A stretch of 64,000 bases of DNA from Nissolia schottii (GCA_003254905.1 QANU01006283.1:135078-199077); one strand, 5' to 3'; numbered from the stretch's first letter, positions 11,369 through 22,614 are shown. Translations and numbers: made by a program. Notes: generated by a model not told the origin, from the letters alone.

Positions 11369-12389
11369 ATGATGAAGAGAACAACAACCCTTAGCATTAT
11401 GAGAAACCTGTCCTTGTTTACGGCGCGCCGTCTTCGTCTCCCTCCCTGCAACAACCCCACTCCTTCGCCCTCCTCTTCTCTCTCCCTTTCCGCTTCAACT
11501 GCGCCAACCAGGTTCTTCTCTTCCAGAAACACCCCTTCAGACCAACCTCATTTCTCCCCCACCAACAGCAGCAACACCAACGAGAACGACCCCATTGATG
11601 TTGAGGACATTAGCAACGAAGGTAACGAACAGGGATCCCCCCCCCCCCCCAAATCCTTGAATTCACACACTTTCATGTTGAAATTTCATTGCTTTTTATG
11701 ACTGCGCTTCAGGTGTTTGATATAATGCCTATGTGAAAGCTTGCAACTCATCTGTGATTTTCTTTTTCAATTTTCAAATTTTCGTCTTTGAGAAATCTTT
11801 ATATAATAAAAATCTATCAAATTATATTTAGTTATACTTACAATCGCGATAGAGGGAGACCTAGAAAAACCATATATGAAACTATTTGAAGAGATTTAGA
11901 GATTAATGACTTGAATGCAAACATGTCCGTCACAGGTTATTATGGTGTCGTCCGATCAGTGTAGCCGACTCCATACAGTGGAACTAGGCTTAGTTGACAA
12001 TAGAGTTGGTGGAATGTATCTTAAACAAAATTGTCAGACTAGTTTCATTGTGGGCGTTGCTAAAAATGAGATATGATTGATTTATATTTATACTAAAAGG
12101 TTTATATTTGAATTTTTTGATGAAAGGTTTTTTTTTTTTTTTTTTGGTGGTTGAAGAGCTGAAGAGACGTGTGGCAAAGTTTCAAGAGGGCGATGCGGAG
12201 GCAATACCTTCATTGTTTGAGGCTATACTGCAGAGGTATTTAACTGGAAAGCCTATAGAGGATGATGAGGAGTTGATGAAGGAGATTCTGGGGAAGGGGA
12301 CACGTTCAGAAGATGATGACGATGATGACGACGATGATGGAGATTATTCTTATTCGGAGGGAATGAGTGACACTGACGATGATAAATGA
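11369..12389 (+). CDS. Small acidic protein, probably organelle-targeted (2 exons)
   Basis: Join 11369-11621 and 12157-12389, 161 residues. Exon 1 ends GAAG before GTAACG; exon 2 follows a long T tract and TTGAAG, and the phases (1 then 2) restore one frame, giving NEELKRRVAKFQ across the junction. Residues 1-60 are rich in R, S, T and L with almost no acid residues (RNLSLFTARRLRLPP), like a mitochondrial or plastid presequence. The centre is a conserved-looking helix (GDAEAIPSLFEAILQRYL), and the C-terminus is an Asp run (about ten in a row) ending SDTDDDK. I do not recognise a named family. An in-frame upstream ATG at 11288 would add 27 residues; I prefer 11369 because the presequence starts there. 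The intron holds LINE debris and a 12-bp C run. Function unknown. Confidence 0.65.
11842..12000 (+). mobile_element. RTE-type LINE 3' fragment in an intron
   Basis: GAGGGAGACCTAGAAAAACC, then GATTTAGAGATTAATGAC and GTGTAGCCGACTCCA resemble the end of the reverse transcriptase ORF and 3' tail of plant RTE LINEs, in which ...RGRPRKT is followed by ATCCATGTAGCCGACCCCA. It is degenerate, has in-frame stops and lies wholly inside the intron of the preceding gene. Two shorter tails of the same kind lie at 56018-56075 and 56145-56200. Confidence 0.55.
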
Positions 12390-14050
12390 GTGAATGAATG
12401 AACTTGCCATTGAATATTGATGGATTTTAACAAATAATATAGGAGAGACCTTTTGGGCTATTGGTGTAAAATTATTTTGTGTTTGCTAGCAGTTCACCTT
12501 CTGCTCATATTTTTGTCATGATTGGAAATTTTGGAACATTTTGATCAGTCTCAACAATGAAAGTATGTCATATAGTAGTAGTGCTAATTAGTGTTGTACC
12601 TCTTGTGGCAGTGGCACTCTGGCCATACGCCATTTACATCTATCTATCTAAGTTGCCGATGCTACATGCATAATGCTATAATTGCCATTCATATATATTT
12701 ATACATATATCACTTGCATCTGCCTGGTATTTATATCATATGATCGTGGTTGGTCCTATCTTGTTTAATTTTTGCATAACTTTATTCTGACCCTAGCAGC
12801 TGCTATACTTAATGTTAGGTGATGTCTACCCACAAAATGTGTACCAACCATTATTCGACTATCAGTATGACGTAAATTTAGAATAATCTGGGGTTTGCGA
12901 TTTTGGGTGTAGTTGACATTTCTCATAGGAGAATCAACTAGTAGTGCACAACTTTACTGCTTAGCAATGCAAATTGGAGATTGAACCATTATGAATTTGC
13001 AACTTGCAGAAGAAGCGGAGATATTCAATTCAGTCATGCTTTGATGCCAAAGTTTTGGGGAATATGGTCATTAAGTCATGTTTGGATGCCAAAGTTTTGG
13101 GGAATGTGGTCATTAGGGTATTAGTAAGGGTTTAGGGTTACTTATCCAAGAGTTATGTTTTTTTTAACCGGCCAAAAAGACGTGGTAGATGCCATGCTTT
13201 TGTGAGTGGGTGTCAAAGGTGACTAAACTTTTGGAGAGATCAAATAACATAATTTCATAACCAAATCTTAAGGAAAATAGAGAGAACTGTCTATTCAGCT
13301 TGAAAGGAGAGGCAATTAACAACATATTTTGAAGAAGAGGATGGACTCATTGATTTTGATCATATTTTGAATAAGAGGATGAACTCAATGATTTTTGTAA
13401 CAAAATAAATCATTACGCTGTAAGAAGTTAAATTTAGGGAAAAGGATAAGGGATCCATAATCAAAGATCGATTTAATAAAAGGGAAGAAAAGCATGCTTG
13501 AATTGCGGTTCTGCTAAGGTGTGAAAGCTAGCGATGCAGAATTGAAGATGCCTTGCTTCAATTTGAGGTCATCCTCTTACATTGCATTAAATAAATTAGT
13601 GTTGAGAACATTATCCCTTATACATAGTAAACGTAAAGAAACCATAACATAAAGAATCAATCATAGGAGTTTTACATAAAAAATGTAAAAGAAATGCTTT
13701 TGAGTCTGTGAATACAACTTATACAAGTGTGCCAAATAACACTGCAAAAAGCTTTGGACCGACCCCAAAAGATAAGGTCCCAGAAACTGGTGCATAGGAG
13801 GTAAAGCATCAGATTCTTTGGTATTTGATAACTTTGCCACACCGAATTTAAGCTAATGTACCACTGGTTGACATAAAATATACCCTTTGAAAAATGATTT
13901 ACGGTTTAACTGAAAAACCAACCATAAAAGCTTTCCACGGAAGATTTACATGCAAACATGTTTACACAGCCATCAACAAGTATTGGATTGCAAGTGCCTC
14001 CTCATCAGTCATCATATATTTGATGGTACGGTCTTTCCTGAAGAAGTAAA
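12390..14050. other. Intergenic, with a short tandem duplication
   Basis: This region is the 3' flank of the acidic-protein gene followed by the leader of the next ORF. The only structure seen is a 42-bp direct duplication (13032-13073 and 13074-13115) containing GATGCCAAAGTTTTGGGG, with three mismatches. Confidence 0.5.
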
Positions 14051-14446
14051 ATGGGGAGCAAACTGGCCCTTGAAGACAAGGGAAGAAGGATCAATACTAG
14101 GAGGAAGCAGAGGCATGATTGCAACATTGATGCAAGGCATGCCACCAAGCGTTGTTCTTGTTCTAATAGTTTGATCTCTTCTCAGCATCAGCAACAACAA
14201 GAAGGCCCCACAAGCAAAGAAAAAGTGATTGAATTTCTCTGTAGCAGTTGGTTGCTGTGTGTGTGTTGCCCACTAGCTGCTGCCTGTTGTTGCTGCATTA
14301 GGATGCCGTGTCGGATCGGTCAGAAGGCGCTGAGGTGTGCCTGGCACTGGGCTTGTTGTAGATCAAGGAGCAGGCTTTTTGCCGAGTATTATTCTTCGTT
14401 TTCTGACATTGATTCTGATGTCACATCCGGTAAGGTTAAGCGCTAA
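14051..14446 (+). CDS. Small Cys-rich, possibly membrane-bound protein
   Basis: A single open frame of 131 residues starting in good context (AAAATGGGG). The N-terminal third is basic and polar (KGRRINTRRKQRHD), followed by RCSCSNSLISSQHQQQQ. Residues about 83-115 form a Cys-dense hydrophobic block (WLLCVCCPLAAACCCC, then ALRCAWHWACC), and the tail is acidic with SSFSDIDSDVTSG. The composition looks like real coding, and the Cys block could be a membrane segment or an acylation site. I cannot name the family. No upstream exon is needed. A shadow frame on the opposite strand (14012-14200) is rejected. Confidence 0.6.
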   Translation: MGSKLALEDKGRRINTRRKQRHDCNIDARHATKRCSCSNSLISSQHQQQQEGPTSKEKVIEFLCSSWLLCVCCPLAAACCCCIRMPCRIGQKALRCAWHWACCRSRSRLFAEYYSSFSDIDSDVTSGKVKR

Positions 14447-14741
14447 GCCTAGTAGTGGTTGTAGAGATAGGAGGACATAGAGATTTCATCATTTGATGTC
14501 ATTAGGAAGGTCAATCTAAACCCATAAGAGGAAACTTAGTCTGTTGGTCCATATCTTTTTCTTTTGCTATTGCAAAATATGAGTATTTGAATGGATTTTG
14601 CATCTGTTATGAAAAAGAAAACCTGATTTAAAATAAAAGTGCTTTATGATTTTCTGACAATCCCGTTTCTATTACTATTATCCCGGATTCTGATCTGTAG
14701 ACTCAGTTTTGATTAAAAATGAACACAAGGGTTATTAATAA

Positions 14742-14822
14742 TGTCAAGAATGGGATTCGAACCCATGCCCTTTCGGACCAGTACCTGAAACTGGCGCCTT
14801 AGACCAACTCGGCCATCCTGAC
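14742..14822 (-). tRNA. tRNA-Leu (anticodon CAG)
   Basis: On the minus strand the gene starts GTCAGGATGGCCGAG and ends GGGTTCGAATCCCATTCTTGAC plus discriminator A. The acceptor stem pairs GTCAGGA with TTCTTGAC with one weak position. The A box is TGGCCGAGTTGG and the B box GGTTCGAATCC. The anticodon stem CCAGT/ACTGG encloses the loop TTCAGGT, so the anticodon is CAG. A long variable arm (CCGAAAGG) marks the class II tRNA expected for Leu. There is no intron. A T5 run at 14715-14719, about 23 nt past the 3' end, can stop Pol III. Confidence 0.93.
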
Positions 14823-15673
14823 GTTTATGTTTGAATCTGTAATTCTAAATAACTGAATTAAGAAATATCCTAGTTTAGATCCTAACTCTTGATTTAATAC
14901 TATTTTCATAAAGATCGATTAAGAAGTTGTTTGAATCGCAATAGTACGGGAATATACAATTAGAACAATTATTAGGAGATAAACAGAGAAAATGTTTGAC
15001 ATCATTATATTGTGTGTGAATTTATGAAATATATATATTGTTTATATGACAACCTAAAATTGAGAACATATTTCAATCTTTTGGATATTGTTATGGAAAT
15101 GCATTACCCAGGTCCATCATGTGAAGTTGTGAACATTGATGATTGGAGGGTAAATAGTGGTTGAAAAATAGTTCATTGGGGGCGGAATTACTCTTCGGCC
15201 AAATGATATTAGAAGCCAACTCACAATTTGGTTCTCAAGCTCAACATAGTTATCCATTTTCCATAAAGAAATACGCCAAGGTTAGTATCATTCTCACGTT
15301 ATAGTTGGACAGTTCACTAATACCAATACTAATAGTCTAATACTATGGCCTTTTGTATTGGTTTGAATTTTGTGGCACGCGGTGAACTAATTATCAACAT
15401 ATTAGAGATATATATTAAAAAGTGAAAATTCCATAAGAGTGAGTCTGACAATTAGAGCTCAAGCTTTTGGTACAATTGGTTTATGATATTTAAAAACATA
15501 ATAAAATCATTCCTGTATTTCAGCTATACTCATGGACTATGGAGAAATTCTAAACACGTTCACACGTGACGCCAGACAAGAAGGAACTAAAACATGCTTA
15601 ATTTTGCATTATTGGACATCACATAACGCACACGGACATGAATGGGCCTAAACCCATTTTTGTACTGGATAGT
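14823..15673. other. Intergenic, nothing recognised
   Basis: AT-rich sequence between the tRNA and U1 genes. I see no ORF worth reporting and no repeat boundary. Confidence 0.45.
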
Positions 15674-15687
15674 TTGAACTAAGATTG
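15674..15687 (-). terminator. snRNA 3'-box of the U1 gene
   Basis: On the minus strand CAATCTTAGTTCAA lies two bases beyond the U1 3' end. It matches the plant snRNA 3'-end signal CA(N)3-10AGTNNAA exactly. Confidence 0.85.
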
Positions 15688-15689
15688 GA

Positions 15690-15849
15690 CAGGGGCCGCG
15701 CGAACGCAGGCCCCCACTGCCACAAATTATGACGTAGGCTCCACCACTTGGGTAGACCTTAGAGTGGCACCCTTCCTTAGTGCAATGGAAGTCACCACTC
15801 TAGGCCATGGGCCTTCATGATCACCCATTGACCCCGTCCAGGTAAGTAT
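15690..15849 (-). ncRNA. U1 spliceosomal snRNA
   Basis: A 160-nt gene on the minus strand, recognised over its whole length. The 5' end ATACTTACCTGG is the 5'-splice-site recognition sequence. Stem-loop I carries GATCATGAAG, the U1-70K loop. Stem-loop II carries ATTGCACT, the U1A loop. The Sm site is AATTTGTGG, and the last stem closes GGGGCCTGCG with CGCGGCCCC. In the nucleus U1 snRNP base-pairs with the 5' splice site to start spliceosome assembly. All functional loops are intact, and promoter and 3'-box are present, so the copy is probably active. Plant U1 genes form a multigene family; stem II positions that differ from other copies still pair (GAGTGG with CCACTC). Confidence 0.96.
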
Positions 15850-15874
15850 GTTGCAATTGTCCCCCTCCCTTCTC

Positions 15875-15927
15875 TTTTATACCACATTCCACCCTTCTTA
15901 AAACGCAGCTTATTCCGATGTGGGACT
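15875..15927 (-). promoter_or_regulatory. U1 snRNA promoter: USE plus TATA
   Basis: On the minus strand the upstream sequence element AGTCCCACATCG (15916-15927) fits the plant consensus RTCCCACATCG. It is followed after 34 bases by TATAAAA (15875-15881), and U1 begins 26 bases further on. A USE-TATA spacing of about four helical turns is the known determinant of Pol II snRNA genes in plants (the Pol III U6 genes are about one turn shorter), which agrees with U1. Confidence 0.92.
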
Positions 15928-16287
15928 TCATCTAAATAGTTCGATGAACTCAAAACATAAACACACCACAAATTCCCATGGAAACAAACTACATTTGTTA
16001 CATGACATGCATATAAAAGAACATTGCTTGGAACAAAACAACGTAAAGGAATGTAAACAGAAAACGTGAAACTTTGAATTTCTTAAGATCAAAATGTTAA
16101 ACTCAAACAGCCATTGCATTGCAGGACTTTTCTGCTTAAAGTAGTGGCAATTAGTAAAACAGTTAGCATTTAGTCCTATGCTTCTTGCAGCTAATAGCAA
16201 TGAGCTGCTCAAAGTGCAAGAAACTAACATTATATAGTGCCTAAAAATCCACTTCTACATAGTTTTTTGGTTGTAACAAGCAGGGTG

Positions 16288-16512
16288 TCATGCACCACAT
16301 TCTGCACCACATACTGCACCACATCCAGCTCCATAAGGCTCTGGATCTGTTGTAGATGTTCTCCCTTTGGATACACCATCAGCACAAGAGAAGACTATAG
16401 CTGACATGATGCATAAGGTGACCAAAACCACCCACAAGACTGCATATGCATTGCCAAAGGAACCAAGGTTTGCATCCAAGTTGTTCTCCTCTCTCCATAT
16501 TATTCTCACCAT
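16288..16512 (-). CDS. Small membrane protein with Gly-Cys tail
   Basis: A 74-residue frame starting MVRIIWREENNL. Residues about 22-46 (AYAVLWVVLVTLCIMSAIVF) form one transmembrane helix. The C-terminus is a repeat GAGCGAVCGAECGA with three Cys spaced by four. The start fits because the only other Met (residue 36) lies inside the helix. The reverse-strand frame over the same bases is a shadow. The repeat is also visible in DNA as GCACCACAT units at 16293-16325. I do not recognise a function; similar short plant proteins with one helix and a Gly/Cys tail exist. It lies 360 bp upstream of the U1 promoter on the same strand. Confidence 0.6.
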   Translation of the reverse strand: MVRIIWREENNLDANLGSFGNAYAVLWVVLVTLCIMSAIVFSCADGVSKGRTSTTDPEPYGAGCGAVCGAECGA

Positions 16513-18769
16513 CTTTCTCTCTCCTTGTTTGCCTCTTGGTGTGCACTAGAGGGCTGGCCTTGATATTTCAGGAGTGAACATAGGACATGTTTGCATAATC
16601 TTCTTATATAAGCTATGAAGTCAATGTTCTAAATATAAAAAGGAAAAAATGTTATAAGTACATAGTGTATAGAGACGTGGCGATTGAAATTCAAATAAGT
16701 TCGAGTTTCAGTTATGTGAGTATTGAAGGTGATGTTAACTGAGAATGGATATACACTGTTTAGTGAAGGCAAATGTTGATTCCACACTTATTTGAACTGT
16801 GATTGCCACATGTCGATTTGAGTCTATAAATATCTATTTACAAATAATGGAACCCATAAAAGAATGTCTATTTCTACGATAATAAAGACGTTTTCAATTT
16901 TTTCACGACTCTAGAAAAGCACAAGCCATGATTGTTGCTCCTTTAGATTGTGGTGTGCCACTGCCCTTGTCATGAAGTTCAATTGTGAGAGATAACATGA
17001 CCTGCAAGTTTGTCATATTTTGGTGACAGCCAAATCTCCTTTCCTTTAGACAAATCTTGTGATTCCAATTGTCACTTCCAGCTATCAAATTTGCATTGTG
17101 ATTTCAATTGCAACAGGTAAGCCAAGCACAACTTCTTTTTGGTGTTGGACTTGGGGAGGCTGTAACTAGTTCCCGTTTTAAGCATATAGCTATATTAAAA
17201 AATGCCAATTATTATGGCTTAGTGGCTGCTTCTAGTATCAGCCTTTTAGATTTGAAACTATATATTAAAAAGAACATTATTGGGGGCTCCACTTATAGTT
17301 TAGTGGAGTATGGAGACCAATAAGGTGTTTGTTATTAGTTCTTAAGGAAAAATTGCAAATGCAAAGGCTGTTTTGTCTAGAATCCTGTAGCTCAAAATTT
17401 TGTTTGTTTTGCTTTTGCTGAATGTGTTATGTTTCCAATTCAGCATCAGCAAGCACCACTCATTGGTTCTAAGGTCCAAATGCAATTTCTGACACACCAC
17501 AGCACTAGTAGAGTCTAGCTTAGAGAGGTAAGGGCTAATTTTCTTGGCCATGACTGTATGTAGGTTAGTTCACCTTTCCAAAGATAATTTTCCCTTTTTC
17601 CCCTACTTTAAACTAAACTGGGTTTGAAGTTATTTAATGATTCTGTTATGCTATATCATCCTAAATACATTTTAAACCGAAGGTTGAAACTCTAGCCACT
17701 GGCATAAGGCTAGTGGTATGACTAAAAATGAGAGGTGAATTCAGGTTGAACACTGTAAGTTCAATTTCTATTTGAGCAATCCAAAAAGCAGAAACTTCAG
17801 GTCTTCAGCATAACATTTTAGTGGGATTCAGGTAATCCAAGGACTATTCTGTTTGCCACATTAAGTGGTTATATAGATTGCACAGCAGCACCACATCAAA
17901 TGTATAATGCTGCATGTGACAAGCACAATTGTCAACATATATAGCTGTATTTTGTTATAAGCTAATATAAGTCAATCCGCCAAATGGGTTACTCATCTTT
18001 GATTATTCTTTGTACCTTTATATATACATGTCAGATTGGAAACATGTGCTGCACCCAGAATTTTTGAGTTGGGTGTGCTATTGCCAAATAAGATGTAAAT
18101 AATAAATATCTCATAGCGTGTGTGGATTATAGTTATGGTAGCTCAGAATAAATTTTCAGTTTTGTTGGGACTCAAGAACTGACTCTAGGCGTGTTCCACC
18201 TAAAAACCAAACATGCCTGGACAATTGTGTGGTCTTTTTTATAAGACCATCAACATCTTCTGTTTTAATTTTTTTTCTCTTTTTGCTATCAGTTTGGATC
18301 TGTTTAGTAAAAGGATAATACAAAGGATGTGTCTCTGATCACACAATTTCCCTGATCTAGTTTTGAGTTTGATTCAACCATATAGTTAGACAAAGTCTTG
18401 TACTCAAATCCAAATGTAACATAAATGAACTTTGAAGTTCCAAAAAATAGTAGAGAATGGAGAGAGTAATATTTCTTTCACACACACTCCACAGGAGTCC
18501 ACACAAATACACGATTGTTTAGTGAAGGAAATATACAAGAGGATGGATTTGTATGAAAGAAAAATAACTCCTCAAACATCACGCTTGTACATATCTGAAA
18601 AACAACATTATTACCTTTTTGGGACTTTGTTTACATGGAAAGGAAAATAGTCCATCTTCTCATATCTGTCATTTTGATTTTGGTGCTAAGTAACCATCGC
18701 TATATATGTATATCTTCCATCGCAACTATATATATACACACCACAATACTAAAGTTCCAATTGTGTAGT
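16513..18769. other. Intergenic, nothing recognised
   Basis: Several open frames of 60-75 codons on both strands, none with a domain, coding composition or matching splice sites. This region contains the upstream DNA of the small membrane protein and the 3' flank of the reticulon gene. Confidence 0.4.
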
Positions 18770-20383
18770 TTACATGGTTTTCTTTTCCTTCACTGGTCCT
18801 CTGGGAATTTTGTTGAGATATCTCCTTTCAAACCTTCTATATTTTCTCCTGAGGTCTAGTATGACATTGCCAACCAGATTGTTAATTTCTTCCTCGTACC
18901 GTTCATACGCAATCGGCAGCGTTAGCGTGCAGAGGAAACCTTGTCATGAATGAATAAGAAAGAATACAACTCAGTGCACTTAATTATAAAATCATAGACA
19001 AAAGAAATAAGGCGATCTAATGCTTACCAATATACAGCAGATTGACAAAGCTGAAGTAGGTTCCAATCACTGACACTATGTAGAGGCAAACAATGATCTG
19101 AATTTATAGAGTTGAGATCTTAGTTTCACTTATTGATTGAGAGAGGTGAGGTTTAATGAAGGAAAATCAGCATTGACGATACCAGAAGAAAGCGCGGTGG
19201 GTCTATTCCGCATGAAATGTAGTGGAGCATTGGTATTAACTGGCTAAATCTTCTGTGCAAGATGGAAGCAAGATCTTGGAAGAAAGATTCCTGTAAAACA
19301 GCATCCGGGATCTGGGGAGTTTTCCTGAAGAAATATTTATGAGACAAAGGGAAATTTAATGAAAGCATATGGACCTAGGTATGTAATATGTTGTGTAAAG
19401 AGGATTCAAATTGGCAAGTATGTATGTAAGAGGATGAACCTAGGCGCAACCGAATGGTTGCTGTCTTGTGACCTAGAAGTTTAAATTCTACAAACAACCT
19501 CTCTCTTAATGGGTAAAACTGCGCACATCTATCCTTTCCAAATCCCACCAAGTGGAAGTGCCGTGCACTCAGCCGCCCTTTACTTGGCAAGTATGTATAT
19601 GCCCATAAAACATATAAGAACATCACCTTACAATGTAACATGCACTTTACTAGTACATCATACTAAAAGGTAGAAGCATTTGAGATGGAAATGTGAAAAC
19701 TAGGCATTATTTGAGAACATATATGCTAATGAATTGAGAGGAAAATATCTTAGAAGAGACCATTCATAGCCATTATTTTTTTGATGTAAAGCAAAATAGC
19801 TACCATTTCAAGATATCTGCAGCAGTGGACCATATGAATAGTACAACCATCATTGTGATGGAAATGTGACAAAGCAAAGTCACCAAGTTGTACTCAACAA
19901 CCTCAAATAGAAACCATATCACTGTCATCCCAAATAAAAGTGCAGCTGATACATTTCTGTTCCTCCATAACAAAACATCTGCCACTGCAGGTAAAATTCC
20001 AAATTTATCAGAGTCAATGGCTAGAATAGTATTAAGAAAAAAAAGAGAAAAAATGAATGAGATTAATTTATATGCACCGACTGTCATCCAATCATGTGTT
20101 GGCATATCAACAAAAGTGGTTTGGTTGAGTCTCATGTGGTGTGGAATATTATGACAATCAATTTATTCCAATAAGTCAAATATGAATTCATGTAACATAA
20201 AATGACTAACAAACTATGAGCACTGAATTCAACGGTACCTTTCCCTCCTCCAAGAACTTCATGTATAGTTTTCTCATGTTCAAAGAGCTTTGCTCTTGTT
20301 GTTGTAGTTTCATTATCAGAATCAGATGATGTATTGTGAGCCATAGTTCCTGCTTGAGTGGTATTGTGTTCTTGTGCTGCCAT
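18770..20383 (-). CDS. Reticulon-like protein B (RTNLB9/11-type), 5 exons
   Basis: Complement of join 18770-18939, 19028-19097, 19183-19324, 19804-19984 and 20239-20383; 235 residues; every junction is GT-AG and phase-consistent. Reticulons sit in tubular ER membrane through hairpin segments and curve it. The N-terminus is short and polar (residues 1-40), followed by the hallmark VLGGGKVADVLLWRN, the first hydrophobic hairpin (SAALLFGMTVIWFLFEVVEY, HISITMMVVLFIW), the loop FFQDLASILHRRFSQLI, the second hairpin (RFLLIIVCLYIVSVIGTYF) and the C-terminus YERYEEEINNL ending GPVKEKKTM. Length and order are normal for plant RTNLB. The lysine-rich end KEKKTM resembles a weak ER retrieval signal. Start at 20383 is the first Met of the frame. 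I see no break, so it is likely functional. The exact paralogue number is a guess. Confidence 0.92.
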
Positions 20384-21029
20384 TCATTGATCAATATTTA
20401 TACTATTATTCATGCATGAGCAGAGAAGATTCTTGCTCAATACTAAAGTCAAGAATTACTTGGGGGTTTAACTTGAGGGTACCTTTGCATCCCAAGCTAC
20501 CCCTCTAAAGTCTAAAGTATCTATGCCCTGAATCTAGATGAGCCTGCTATGCTGGCATGCAGTTTTGTGGATTGTTTATGCAACTAGTGATTGTGTAACT
20601 GTAAATTAATATGCACTATGATATTTCATACTCCTATAAATATATACCGGAATAACTATATATCATCATAATGAACTAGGTTAACAAGGACATTGGTCAA
20701 GGTAGTAGGTGTCCTAGCTTTTTAATAAGACAAAAAAAATCTTTGTTGGGAGACCTTTACCTCTTCAGGGACTTCAATCAAGTCGAGTTGGTTCCATTGA
20801 GATTAAAAAAAAAAAAAAGGAAGAGGTTACCCCAAAATGAAAATAACCATAGATAATTTTGTCCATTTATCATTTACTATGACACATCCAAAATGAAGGC
20901 GTGAATTAAACCTATCTTTTTGTTGGTTGATACTTGATACAACCAAACTCTTTTTAAATGATCTTTTGGCTTATATCGTGGGTATTTTTTTTTTTTTTTA
21001 AATTTTAGAAATGGGAGTCAATACAAACT

Positions 21030-22394
21030 GAGCACCGGACGTTTTCACTTGGAACATCTTAGTCAATTGTTACTGCCACCTTGGTCATATGGATTTGGCT
21101 CTCTCTGTATTGGCAAAGGCTCTCAAACTGGGTTATGAGCCAAGTACCATAACCTTGAATACAATTATGAATGGTCTCCGTCTCAGTGGTGAGGTTCAAA
21201 AAGCACTGCACTTTCATGATAAAGTGTTAGCACACGGCTATCGTTTAAATGAAGTTAGTTATGCCACCTTGATCAACGGATTGTGTAAGAGTGGACATAG
21301 CCGAGCCGCCATTCTGATACTAAGGAAGATCGAAAGGAAAGGGATTCAGCCTAATGCGATCATGTACACTACTATCATTGATGGTCTATGTAAAGATAAA
21401 CTTGTCATTGAGGCGCAAGATCTCTATTCAGAAATGGTTGGTAAGGGAATTTCTCCAAGTGTTGTCACGTACAATGCTCTAATATATGGTTTGTGCATTG
21501 TGAGCCAATTGGAGGAAGCAATGGCTTTATTAAATGAGATGGAATTGAAAAACATCAACCCGAATGTTCGCACCTTCAATATTTTGATTGATGCAATATG
21601 TAAGAAAGGAAGGGTCAAGGAAGCTAAACATGTGTTGGCTAGGATGATAAAAGATGCTACCAAACCTAATGTTGTTACTTATGATAGTTTAATGGATGGG
21701 TATTGCTTAGTTAATGAAGTGAGTAAGGCAAAGTATGTATTCAACTCTATGGCGCAAAGGGGTGTGGCTGCCGATGTTCAAAGCTATAATATCATAATTA
21801 ATGGATTATGTAAGATTAAAATGGTGGATTAAGCCATTAATCTTTTCAAAGAAATGTCGAAAAAATATGATCCAAATGTTGTGACTCACAATACTCTTAT
21901 TGATGGCTTGTGCAAATCGGATAGAATTTCTTTTGCCTTGGAGCTTGTTGATGAGACACATGATAAAGGTCAGCTTGGAAATATAATCACCTAGAATTCA
22001 TTATTGGACGCTTTTTGCAAAAATCATAACCTTGATGAGGCATCTGCATTGCTCAAGAAAACAGAAGACCGAGGAATTCAACCAAATTTCTACACGTACA
22101 CAATAATTATTGATGGACTATGCAAAGGGATTTTTCATCATTTTTTGACGCCTTGATGTTCGAATATGTAATGTTATGATCAACGGGCTTTGTAAAGGGG
22201 GCTTGATTGATGAAGCATTGGCTTTGAAGTCAAAAATGGAAGATGATGCTATAACTTTTCAAACAATTATTAGAGCCATGTTCGACGAAAATAAGAATGA
22301 CGAGGCAGAAAAGCTTCTGCGGTCTATTGTAAGGTGGATGCTAAGGTTTATATCTTTTGATAGTCACATACTAAAAATAAGATGGGCTATCTAA
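21030..22394 (+). pseudogene. RFL-like P-class PPR gene relic
   Basis: Tandem 35-residue PPR repeats such as YATLINGLCKSGHSRAAILI and YTTIIDGLCKDKLVIEAQDL run from about 21030, where DVFTWNILVNCYCHLGH begins without a start codon. P-class PPR proteins bind organellar RNA; this spacing and wording are typical of the restorer-of-fertility-like clade. The frame is open to 21832, then has TAA (21830-21832) and TAG (about 21994) in an otherwise conserved frame, loses frame at about 22130-22150, and resumes as VMINGLCKGGLIDEALAL to 22394. The N-terminal targeting peptide and first repeats are missing, upstream of which is only AT-rich sequence. It is clearly non-functional as a full protein. Confidence 0.9.
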
Positions 22395-22614
22395 CGGGCT
22401 CACTTTCACTTGTTTAACTCAGTATGTTCTAGTTATCGTGTAAAATTTTCTTTTCGGAAGTAACAACAAAAACAGAGTTTATTTAGAAGGCTTAGTCTTT
22501 ATTTTTCTATTTTGATGACATGTTGTTGCTCACTACAGTGCTTTTTTTTGCATATTTAAGTGTTTTAACAACTATGTCGACTTTTGGTATCATCAGAGTT
22601 TAGTTACTTCAGAA

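Noticed and set aside
11335-11532. Minus-strand frame opposite exon 1 of the acidic-protein gene
   Set aside because: Arg/Glu-rich shadow of the Ser/Pro-rich coding strand.
17342-17551. Minus-strand 69-codon frame starting MAKKISPYLSKL
   Set aside because: Plausible start but no domain, no supporting splice sites and no conservation that I recognise.
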